In this document: positions 31,316-36,668 of the stretch, in pieces
Layout: the number at the start of each line of letters is the position of its first letter
Position numbering within the stretch: the stretch's first letter is position 1
DNA from: CAZOOK01 sp964581385
GTDB taxonomy: Bacteria > Pseudomonadota > Gammaproteobacteria > Nevskiales > Nevskiaceae
Length of the DNA stretch: 36,668 nucleotides
NCBI GenBank assembly: GCA_964581385.1
Contig: CAZOOK010000047.1
Coordinates: 1 to 36,668 of the forward strand
Direction of reading: 5' to 3'
Notes under the pieces: model-generated
What the model was told of the DNA's origin: nothing
What the model saw: the letters and a program-made list of their open reading frames with translations, nothing else
Database searches by the model: none
Made by a program: the position numbers and the translations under genes

Positions 31316-31867
31316 ATGCCGACGGATGCTGAGCTCGACCGAGCGTTCAAGCTGTGCGACGCGAGCGAGGCTCGCACGCTCCTCGAGAGCGCGACGAATG
31401 CCGTGAATCTCGCGATCGCGTCGATTCCGCACGACCCAACCGGTGCGCGTGTAATCGCGGCAGTGCGCCCTCGCTTTGAACGGGAGGTCGGGTCGGACGC
31501 ACTCGTTCCGAACGCCGACGGAACCATCGCGTTTAACCCCGACGACCCACTGTACCTCTTTTACTACGCTCGAGAGCTCCAATGTCGGACGCGACGCGTG
31601 CTGAAACTGCGCGCGATCGAAGCGTTTTTGCGCGGCGTCGTCGCCGGCGAGAAGAGCGAGAACCGCCTCGTCGAGATCAACGCCGCTCTCCACGACAAAC
31701 CCGAGGGGCCGAGGTGCAAATGCGGAGACGTGCACTGGTGTTCGGTGATGGAGAAGAAGTACGAGGACATGGAGAAAGAGCGCGACCGGCTCGTCGCCGG
31801 GTTCAAGACCTGGCCGGACGCGTCGACGGCGGATGACGACGACGACGACGACGACAGTTCTTCGTAG
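31316..31867 (+). CDS. Putative metal-binding protein A, NPDDP family
   Basis: The 183-aa product has FNPDDPLYLFYYARELQ, FLRGVVAGEKSENRLVEIN and a CKCGDVHWC cluster, followed by a charged helix and an Asp/Ser tail. The same blocks appear in the gene at 32526 (SNPDDPWFVFMYAGALR, FLQRVVACDK, CECG...H-x-H), so they are paralogues with a conserved CxCG-[DA] element that may bind zinc. The start at 31316 follows CACAACTCATTTTCACACTCGACAC, a loose match to the usual motif. Confidence 0.75.
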   Translation: MPTDAELDRAFKLCDASEARTLLESATNAVNLAIASIPHDPTGARVIAAVRPRFEREVGSDALVPNADGTIAFNPDDPLYLFYYARELQCRTRRVLKLRAIEAFLRGVVAGEKSENRLVEINAALHDKPEGPRCKCGDVHWCSVMEKKYEDMEKERDRLVAGFKTWPDASTADDDDDDDDSSS

Positions 31868-31884
31868 TCGGAGCGAGACGAGAC

Positions 31885-31892
31885 ACAACGCA
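31885..31892 (+). promoter_or_regulatory. ACAACGCA motif upstream of gene at 31965
   Basis: Exact motif but 72 bases before the ATG, the longest spacing seen; an AAAAAA run lies directly before the start codon. Confidence 0.4.
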
Positions 31893-31964
31893 TTTGAAGT
31901 CCGAACGCGAGTCTCGTTCTCTCCGCCATTCTCCCAGCCCGTCCTGGTCGAGGTCATTAAAAAA

Positions 31965-32417
31965 ATGGCGTCTGTTCTGGACACGCTGATGCCTGTGGTC
32001 GTGACGAGTGCAGAGGCCTTTCCCGAGCACATCGCGAACCGCATCGCCGAGCAGGTCGCTGATGAGGACGAGGTGTGGATGCGCACGCTTCTGCCGCGCC
32101 TTGACGAGAAGTGGGCGCTCGAGAAGTTCAAGTTTCGCTACGTCACGCGGACGGGACACATCGTTCTGCGCCTCAAGCACATCGACGAGCTCAACAAGCG
32201 TCGTGTGCTTTGGGGGTCGGGTGACTTCCTCATCGACGTGGCCATTCCGCTGCGCATGTACTTTGGCAACCGCGTCCGCGACGTGAGCTTCGTGGCTCAC
32301 GACTGGAGCGAGCGCGTCAACAACCCTCCGCGCGAGCTCGTGGCGGAGCTGTGCGAACGCCAAGAGGCCGAGGCGCGAGCGGAGTTCGCTGCTGCCCTGA
32401 GTCTGCGCGCAGCGTGA
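31965..32417 (+). CDS. Uncharacterised 150-aa protein
   Basis: The protein has an N-terminal helix (EHIANRIAEQVADEDEVWMRTLL), a beta-rich part (FKFRYVTRTGHIVLRLKHI, DFLIDVAIPLRMYFG, VRDVSFVAHDW) and a C-terminal helix. It looks like a compact alpha/beta domain but has no recognisable motif. It sits between the two NPDDP paralogues, so the duplication that made them either skipped or was split by it. Confidence 0.7.
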   Translation: MASVLDTLMPVVVTSAEAFPEHIANRIAEQVADEDEVWMRTLLPRLDEKWALEKFKFRYVTRTGHIVLRLKHIDELNKRRVLWGSGDFLIDVAIPLRMYFGNRVRDVSFVAHDWSERVNNPPRELVAELCERQEAEARAEFAAALSLRAA

Positions 32418-32525
32418 GCCGAGCCGAGCCCGAGTGGTGTGTGAGGCGTTGGGTGGTGCGAGCGTAAAACAAAAAAAGAGGGAGACGACAAACGTCAGCG
32501 TCACACCACAACTCCGCGCGCAACA

Positions 32526-33089
32526 ATGCCTCGCATCATTCCGACGAAGCTCATGCTGACGACGGTGAGCTCGGATCCTGGTCTCGCCGGCGAACAGCTC
32601 GAGCGTGCGTGCGCGGACGCGGCGGCCGTGCGCGCCAAAATTCCCACCGACCGTCACAGTCCGGAGGCGGCGGCCCTCGTCGACCCGATTCTCGATGTGG
32701 GCGACGACGACGACGCGTACGTGTCGAACCCCGACGATCCTTGGTTCGTATTCATGTACGCCGGCGCTCTGCGCGAGCACGCGCGCGAGCTCGCTGTCAT
32801 CCTCTCCGACATTGATTTTCTCCAGCGCGTCGTCGCCTGCGACAAGGACGCGCTGCGCCTGTGTGCGCTCAACCAAGAGATCAAGGCGACGAACCACGTT
32901 TGGAAGAAATCGACCCACACGTGCGAGTGTGGCGCGCTCGTGAACGCAGAGGCACACTCGCACGCTCACAACGTTCACCAACGCGACGCGCGCGACAAGA
33001 TCAAGGCGCTCGAGGCCGAACGCCTCGAACTCGTGCGTACCATGTTTGGGCGGTGGAATATCCCGACGTGCCTCGAGTGCGGCGAGTAA
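32526..33089 (+). CDS. Putative metal-binding protein B, NPDDP family
   Basis: This 187-aa paralogue of the gene at 31316 keeps NPDDP, the F-x-R-VVA block and a CxCG element, here as HTCECGALVNAEAHSHAHNVH with added His residues, and ends in CLECGE, giving more potential zinc ligands. A helix with KIKALEAERLELV follows the cluster as in copy A. The ATG at 32526 follows CACACCACAACTCCGCGCGCAACA. Its stop lies one base from the end of the convergent gene at 33091. Confidence 0.75.
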   Translation: MPRIIPTKLMLTTVSSDPGLAGEQLERACADAAAVRAKIPTDRHSPEAAALVDPILDVGDDDDAYVSNPDDPWFVFMYAGALREHARELAVILSDIDFLQRVVACDKDALRLCALNQEIKATNHVWKKSTHTCECGALVNAEAHSHAHNVHQRDARDKIKALEAERLELVRTMFGRWNIPTCLECGE

Positions 33090-33090
33090 T

Positions 33091-34185
33091 TCAACGCGTC
33101 GTACCAACACTCTTCTCGAGCGCAGCGAGCCGTTCGCGTGCGTTGTCGAGCATCTTCGTCGCGAGCTCGCGCCACGACTCGTCCGACTTGTACGCAAACT
33201 CTTGCGTGTTGAACCCGCGCCGCTGAACCTGGCTGAGCCCGACCTTGGGGTCGGACAAGTGTTCGTGCGTCACGAAATACGGCGCGTTCTGGCCCGCGAG
33301 CGCGAAGCACGCGAACAGACGCGCCACGACCTCGACCGACGCGCTCACCGTCAAAGCGCTGCACAGAACCTCGTGGCGGTGCGCGTAGCGCTTCGTGTCG
33401 AGCGCGAGGTCGGTGCGCAAGACCGCCGCGGAGAGAGCCGCGTTGCTCGGGTTGCGCGTCGCGAGCGCGCGCAAAACGCCCAGTTTCGACACGAGTTTCT
33501 CGGCCTTGTCCCTCGGCATCGTGCGCTTGATGAAGCTCGAGCGCAGCTTCTGCGTGATGCATCCGTGCACGTACGCCACGGCCTCGTTGGCGCTCATCGG
33601 AAAGGGGCAATTCGAGTGGAGGTTGTTTGCGCCGAACTTGAGGAACACGTCGAGCGAGACGAGGTCGACCGCCGCGCGCACGGCCTCGGCGACGCTCTCG
33701 GGCTCGTCGTTGCGCCCAAAAATCTCGTCGACCACCGACTCGGGCCAACACGCCACGTTGTGCTCAGGGCTCGGACTCAAAAAGCGCGCCCAGTCCATCG
33801 CGCACCGGTCGCGCTTCTCGAGCACGTCGCGCGTCGACGCCTGGAGACCCGCTTGCGACGGCGGGGGCGACGCGCGCGGCGACCCCGAGTACATCGACGC
33901 GACGGTCGACGCGCCCGACACCGTGCGTCGTCCGAGCGCCGGCGGGGCCGACGGAAGCTGGGGAGGCGGCTCGGCGGTCGAGCGCGTCATCGGCGGCGGA
34001 GGCGCGACGTCGAGAACCGGGACGGGCTCGTAGAGCGGGGCGTTCGCGCCAGAGTGCGCGTTCGCGTCGACGCGCGCGCGCTTCGTCGGCCGCTGCGCCG
34101 CGAGGAGAGCGTCGGCCTCGGCGGCCGTCGGCGGCGGAGGGAACCGGGACGCGCGAGCGTTGCGGCGAGGAGGAGACGAGCGCAT
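33091..34185 (-). CDS. Uncharacterised 364-aa protein with Pro-rich, KRARV-bearing N-terminus
   Basis: The first 130 residues are Pro/Ser-rich and disordered, with PTKRARVDANAH (the KRAR basic motif) and EPVPVLDVAPPPP, the latter encoded by an AACCGGGACGGG element. The C-terminal 230 residues form a helical domain (AVDLVSLDVFLKFG, ALTVSASVEVVARLFACFALAG, WRELATKMLDNARERLAALE). The start at 34185 (MRSSPPRRNARASRF) was chosen because the longer frame runs into the divergent gene at 34233. Family unknown; nuclear location inferred. Confidence 0.75.
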   Translation of the reverse strand: MRSSPPRRNARASRFPPPPTAAEADALLAAQRPTKRARVDANAHSGANAPLYEPVPVLDVAPPPPMTRSTAEPPPQLPSAPPALGRRTVSGASTVASMYSGSPRASPPPSQAGLQASTRDVLEKRDRCAMDWARFLSPSPEHNVACWPESVVDEIFGRNDEPESVAEAVRAAVDLVSLDVFLKFGANNLHSNCPFPMSANEAVAYVHGCITQKLRSSFIKRTMPRDKAEKLVSKLGVLRALATRNPSNAALSAAVLRTDLALDTKRYAHRHEVLCSALTVSASVEVVARLFACFALAGQNAPYFVTHEHLSDPKVGLSQVQRRGFNTQEFAYKSDESWRELATKMLDNARERLAALEKSVGTTR

Positions 34186-34212
34186 CGTTTGTCGCGTTTG
34201 AGTGTGTCGTTC

Positions 34213-34220
34213 ACAACGCA
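34213..34220 (+). promoter_or_regulatory. ACAACGCA motif for gene at 34233
   Basis: Exact motif, 12 bases before the ATG, in a 47-bp divergent gap. Confidence 0.65.
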
Positions 34221-34232
34221 TTTGAGCAAAAC

Positions 34233-34994
34233 ATGGCGTCGCGCTCTCGGTTCGCCGCGCCCGGAACTGGGACGGGGACAGGGGCCGGGCCGTCGGCGAC
34301 AGAACCAGTGCCGCCAAGGCCTGCTGCCGGCCCGACAACGCCAGCGCCAACGTCGGTGCCGATGATCCCGACGATTGCGCACAAGCCCCTGTCTCGCGCG
34401 GAGCGCCTCGCCGCGCCGCCGCTCACCGACGACGAGACCAAGACGCTGCGCGCCGCGGAGCTGTGCGGTTTGCGTTACGCCAAGGCTGTTCTGTTTGTGC
34501 GCCAAACGACCGAGGACGAAGACGACGGACGCGGCGACGACGCGTTTCACTCGATCGTCGCTGTCGACGCGTCGGGCGAGCGCACGACGTTGCGCGCCAA
34601 GGTCGCGACGGTGTCGCGCGTGTTTCGCGCGCTCGAGCGATCGAAGATGTTCGAGGTCGACAAGGAGTGGGTGAGCATCACGTGCAACGTTTTGTTCGAC
34701 AAGAACGAGACGACGATGATGTTGTCTCGCGCGGTGCCAATCCACGACAAGGTCGATATGAGCGGACAGGCGTGGGGGTTCATGCAGGCGTTCATTGCCG
34801 GGAGGCGAGGACCAGCCGAGGAGCCGCGCATGCTCGACATCAGCATCAAAGCGTACGACACCGAGCGTCACGCGCACGCGGTGTGGGTGACGGTGGCCGA
34901 TTTCGTGACGTTGTCGCGCGGCGGGCGCGTCGACGACACACTGACGAACCAGCTGTGGAAGGCCGTATGTGTGGAGGGCGCCGACGCCGCGTAA
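34233..34994 (+). CDS. Uncharacterised 253-aa protein with GTGTGTG N-terminus
   Basis: The protein begins SRFAAPGTGTGTGAGPSATE, then a Pro-rich linker, then a folded domain of alternating strands (KAVLFVRQTTED, VSITCNVLFDK, HAVWVTVADFVTLS). The GTGTGTG segment comes from the same GGGAC element that encodes VPVPV in other genes, but in the opposite orientation. The following gene at 35013 starts 18 bp after its stop. Function unknown. Confidence 0.75.
   Translation: MASRSRFAAPGTGTGTGAGPSATEPVPPRPAAGPTTPAPTSVPMIPTIAHKPLSRAERLAAPPLTDDETKTLRAAELCGLRYAKAVLFVRQTTEDEDDGRGDDAFHSIVAVDASGERTTLRAKVATVSRVFRALERSKMFEVDKEWVSITCNVLFDKNETTMMLSRAVPIHDKVDMSGQAWGFMQAFIAGRRGPAEEPRMLDISIKAYDTERHAHAVWVTVADFVTLSRGGRVDDTLTNQLWKAVCVEGADAA
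34266..34290. repeat. GGGAC element in reversed orientation
   Basis: GGGACGGGGACAGGGGCC lies on the coding strand here, the opposite orientation to the dioxygenase and U-box copies, and therefore reads as GTGTG instead of VPVPV. Confidence 0.7.
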
Positions 34995-35012
34995 AACGAA
35001 CGAGTGTGTGCG

Positions 35013-35807
35013 ATGCACGAGCACGTCGGCGAGTCGGGTGCGGCGATCGACGCGCTCGGGTCGTCCGAGTCGGGCATCACCGTCTTTCCAATTTACTACG
35101 TGACGGAACGAAAACGGTTCGTGTGCGTGATGGACACGTGCTCGGCGCTGAACAACCAAATTGTGCGCCTAAAAGAAACTGCCATCGACACCGCGGCGTT
35201 GCACGCCGTTCTCTCTCCGCCTGAAGGCGTGACGATGGACGCGTTCAAGACCGCGCAGCGCGTAATTGACCTCGACCTCGCGTACACGTTTTGCGCGGTG
35301 CTCGACAACACGAGACAGACGGTCAACACGGCACACCACGTCGTGCAGCGCTACCTCCAGTCGCTCGTGCACGCCGTCGAGTGGCACAGGATTGGCAAAG
35401 AGCTCATTTACGTCGTGTTCTACGTGTGCGTTCTCGAGACGCCCGAGATGCTCGAACTCGCTCGGTTCTACGTTCCGACGCTCGTCGAGTTTCTCGCAAG
35501 AAACGGAATCAGAGCGCACGTCGCCGAGACGGTTTTGCCGATGCGCTACATGAACGACGTGAACGCGCCGTGCCCGCGCGCGATTCACTTGAGCGATCGC
35601 GCCGTTCGCGCGCTTCCTGCTCCGTTGCTCGGCAACAAGCAGAACGTTCGATCGTTCGAGCCTGAGTCGGACGACGACGACGGTCTAGACCAACCAAAGA
35701 TGAGCCGGGTGGGATCGACGCCATCGGCGCTGTACAATCCTCGCGCCCCATCGGCGCCGGTCGGTCCGCGCGCGCCTCGCGCTTCTCGCGCGTCCATGGA
35801 AATCTGA
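35013..35807 (+). CDS. Uncharacterised 264-aa protein
   Basis: The product has a beta/alpha N-terminal part (ITVFPIYYVTERKRFVCVMDT), a long helical middle (AQRVIDLDLAYTFCAVLD, LIYVVFYVCVLETPEMLELARFY) and a disordered tail with ESDDDDGLDQP and PRAPSAPVGPRAPRASRAS. The hydrophobic middle is not long enough for certain membrane segments. It follows the gene at 34233 closely without the exact motif, so the two may share a transcript. ATG 35013 was preferred to an upstream GTG at 35004. Confidence 0.7.
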   Translation: MHEHVGESGAAIDALGSSESGITVFPIYYVTERKRFVCVMDTCSALNNQIVRLKETAIDTAALHAVLSPPEGVTMDAFKTAQRVIDLDLAYTFCAVLDNTRQTVNTAHHVVQRYLQSLVHAVEWHRIGKELIYVVFYVCVLETPEMLELARFYVPTLVEFLARNGIRAHVAETVLPMRYMNDVNAPCPRAIHLSDRAVRALPAPLLGNKQNVRSFEPESDDDDGLDQPKMSRVGSTPSALYNPRAPSAPVGPRAPRASRASMEI

Positions 35808-35818
35808 GTCATCAAAGA

Positions 35819-35891
35819 AGCTCGTTGCGGGACTCGAACCCGCAGCCGCCGGATTAAAAGTCCGGCGCTCTAACCATTGAGCTAAACGAGC
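35819..35891 (-). tRNA. tRNA-Lys (anticodon TTT)
   Basis: A full cloverleaf is visible on the minus strand: acceptor GCTCGTT/AACGAGC, D-arm GCTC...GAGC, anticodon arm CCGGA-CTTTTAA-TCCGG and T-arm GCGGG-TTCGAGT-CCCGC. CCA is not encoded and the T-loop matches the eukaryotic internal B box. There is no clear T run downstream of its 3' end, unlike the two other tRNAs of the cluster. The discriminator base would be T. Confidence 0.95.
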
Positions 35892-35892
35892 G

Positions 35893-35900
35893 AAAAAAAA
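35893..35900 (-). terminator. T run after tRNA-Glu
   Basis: About eight T residues on the minus strand a few bases past the 3' end of tRNA-Glu, the form of an RNA polymerase III terminator. Confidence 0.6.
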
Positions 35901-35903
35901 GAT

Positions 35904-35975
35904 TTCCGATGGCGGGTATTGATCCCGCTTCACAGCGTTGAAAGCGCCGCATGCTGACCAGTGCACCACATCGGA
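35904..35975 (-). tRNA. tRNA-Glu (anticodon TTC)
   Basis: Acceptor TCCGATG/CATCGGA, D-arm GTGC...GCAT, anticodon arm CGGCG-CTTTCAA-CGCTG and T-arm GCGGG-ATCAATA-CCCGC. The acceptor and D-loop resemble eukaryotic tRNA-Glu. The T-loop starts A-T-C instead of the usual T-T-C, so the internal B box is weakened. CCA is not encoded; discriminator A. Confidence 0.92.
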
Positions 35976-35981
35976 GAGAGA

Positions 35982-35990
35982 CAAAAAAAA
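35982..35990 (-). terminator. T run after tRNA-Arg
   Basis: Eight or nine T residues on the minus strand directly at the 3' end of tRNA-Arg, consistent with RNA polymerase III termination. Confidence 0.6.
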
Positions 35991-36086
35991 GCGCGCGGCG
36001 AGGGTCGAACTCGCGACCACCGCATTGCGCGTCGCGTCGCAACGCGACGCAGAAGTACAGCGCTCTGTCCACTGAGCTACGCGCGC
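35990..36086 (-). tRNA. tRNA-Arg (anticodon TCT) with a 24-base intron
   Basis: Acceptor GCGCGCG/CGCGCGC, D-arm GCTC...GAGC, T-arm GCGAG-TTCGACC-CTCGC. The anticodon arm is CTGTA and TGCGG (two G-T pairs) around CTTCT, interrupted by 24 extra bases at 36027-36050 that form a strong hairpin of their own. Removing exactly these bases gives the normal Arg loop CTTCTAA, which puts the intron after position 36. The usual eukaryotic position after 37 would leave G37, unusual for this tRNA. It is the first tRNA of an Arg-Glu-Lys cluster on the minus strand. Confidence 0.88.
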
Positions 36087-36191
36087 GTGTTGGTGACACC
36101 GCCGCACCGGACGCAGGCGCGGAGTGGGGCGGCGCCGCCCGTCGCCCACACCTTTCGCCGCACCGTGTCCCGCCCAGAGTTGCGGTGTGAT

Positions 36192-36665
36192 TCACGTCGC
36201 GTCACGACTCGACTCATCGGCGCCGAATCCGGGAATGTTCTTTGCGAGCGGAGGCGGCGGCGTCGTCGCGTCACGACTCGGTTCGTCGGTTGCGAGCGGA
36301 GGTGGCGGCCCGGCATCGAACCACCGAATGTCGACGCACGTGTACTGCTCGGTCATCGTCGCGCTCACGCTCCACGGCGCAAACGTGACAAAGTCCTCGC
36401 ACAGTCCGAGCGTCGGCACGAGTCGGTCGAGGCGGATCAGCGCTTTCTCGGCGATCTCGGCGGGCGCGTTCGCGCACGCGATTGTAAACGAACTCATCCC
36501 CAGCTGACGCGCGACGTTGCACCCGAGCCACACCGCCGTCTTGAGCTGCGTGTCGCCGTCCGGCACGGCGAGCGTCGCGCGCATCGTCACGTGGTACGAC
36601 TTGTCCTCACTCGTTGGCGATGGCGGCCAATAAAAGTACCCGTCCATGTCCGCCACGAACGGCAT
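36192..36665 (-). CDS. Uncharacterised protein at the window edge, possibly partial
   Basis: The 157 residues visible from ATG 36665 have a mixed alpha/beta body (YHVTMRATLAVPDGDTQ, MTEQYTCVDIRWFD) and a tail with two copies of a PPPPLA...SRDAT unit, which reflects a DNA duplication at about 36197-36306. The ATG is three bases from the window end, so a longer N-terminus cannot be excluded. No family recognised. Confidence 0.65.
   Translation of the reverse strand: MPFVADMDGYFYWPPSPTSEDKSYHVTMRATLAVPDGDTQLKTAVWLGCNVARQLGMSSFTIACANAPAEIAEKALIRLDRLVPTLGLCEDFVTFAPWSVSATMTEQYTCVDIRWFDAGPPPPLATDEPSRDATTPPPPLAKNIPGFGADESSRDAT
36197..36306. repeat. Direct duplication in 3' coding end
   Basis: Two copies of a segment of roughly 50-60 bases beginning GTCGCGTCACGACTCG and including GCGAGCGGAGG, with small differences. 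They encode the repeated PPPPLA...SRDAT tail. Confidence 0.7.
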
Positions 36666-36668
36666 CGC

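Noticed and set aside
30065..32131. 688-residue minus-strand open frame
   Set aside because: It runs antisense to four well-supported plus-strand genes with their own motifs and has shadow-type composition.
36027..36050. Long variable arm of a Ser or Leu tRNA instead of an intron
   Set aside because: The extra hairpin lies inside the anticodon loop, and a normal five-base variable loop is present before the T-arm.
1..36668. Assignment to a named giant virus genus
   Set aside because: High GC and gene types would fit more than one group, and no hallmark gene is present in the window to decide.

Overview
The window reads as part of the genome of a large eukaryotic DNA virus (nucleocytoplasmic large DNA virus type), probably infecting an alga or other protist. 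The reasons are: about 50 short, intron-less, tightly packed genes on both strands; a short motif (ACAACGCA) repeated just upstream of start codons; several tandem paralogue pairs; eukaryote-type genes (U-box, WD40, TPR, PhyH-type dioxygenases); and three eukaryote-type tRNA genes without encoded CCA, one carrying an intron. There are no ribosomal RNA genes, bacterial operons or Shine-Dalgarno sites. GC content is high. No hallmark gene (major capsid protein, DNA polymerase, packaging ATPase) falls in the window, so the viral assignment is an inference and I name no genus. A cell-surface-type protein with a Ser/Pro/Thr/Lys stalk recalls proteins of stramenopile algae. Repeated KR-[AV]-R type basic motifs suggest that many products act in the nucleus.

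Layout. 1-371: two nested palindromes spaced 236 bp apart, likely a genome end or terminal repeat. 0.4-4.9 kb: minus-strand genes, including a protein with a candidate SUMO-interacting motif and a clear tandem paralogue pair (3368-4126, 4204-4917). 5-8.7 kb: a plus-strand family sharing a C-terminal domain (4958, 7112, 7873). 8.7-13.6 kb: a frameshifted small membrane protein, a TPR protein, small membrane proteins and a 420-aa unknown. 13.7-16.3 kb: two secreted, Cys-rich lectin-like proteins. 16.4-21 kb: two-membrane-segment proteins, a second TPR protein and two tandem WD40 propellers. 21-28.6 kb: a cassette region of U-box proteins, dioxygenases and their divergently transcribed neighbours. 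28.6-36.7 kb: another propeller-like gene, tandem pairs of small helical and metal-binding proteins, then a tRNA Arg-Glu-Lys cluster.

Most unusual region: 22-28.6 kb. Here genes with unrelated bodies (U-box, dioxygenase, acidic protein, helical protein) carry similar N-termini built from a KR-[AV]-R basic motif and/or a PVPVAV-like segment encoded by a GTCCCGGTC repeat. The same repeat occurs in opposite orientation in another gene (34.27 kb), where it encodes GTGTG, so it behaves as a DNA element seeded into 5' coding ends. One U-box protein also has a textbook SUMO-interacting motif (VVVDLT), making it a candidate viral SUMO-targeted ubiquitin ligase. Its paralogue has an amber codon exactly where this protein has a U-box Tyr. 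A divergent gene pair (helical protein/PhyH dioxygenase) is duplicated side by side. Together these suggest a rapidly duplicating, nucleus-directed accessory module acting on host proteins through ubiquitin, SUMO and hydroxylation. This is a hypothesis built from sequence motifs only.
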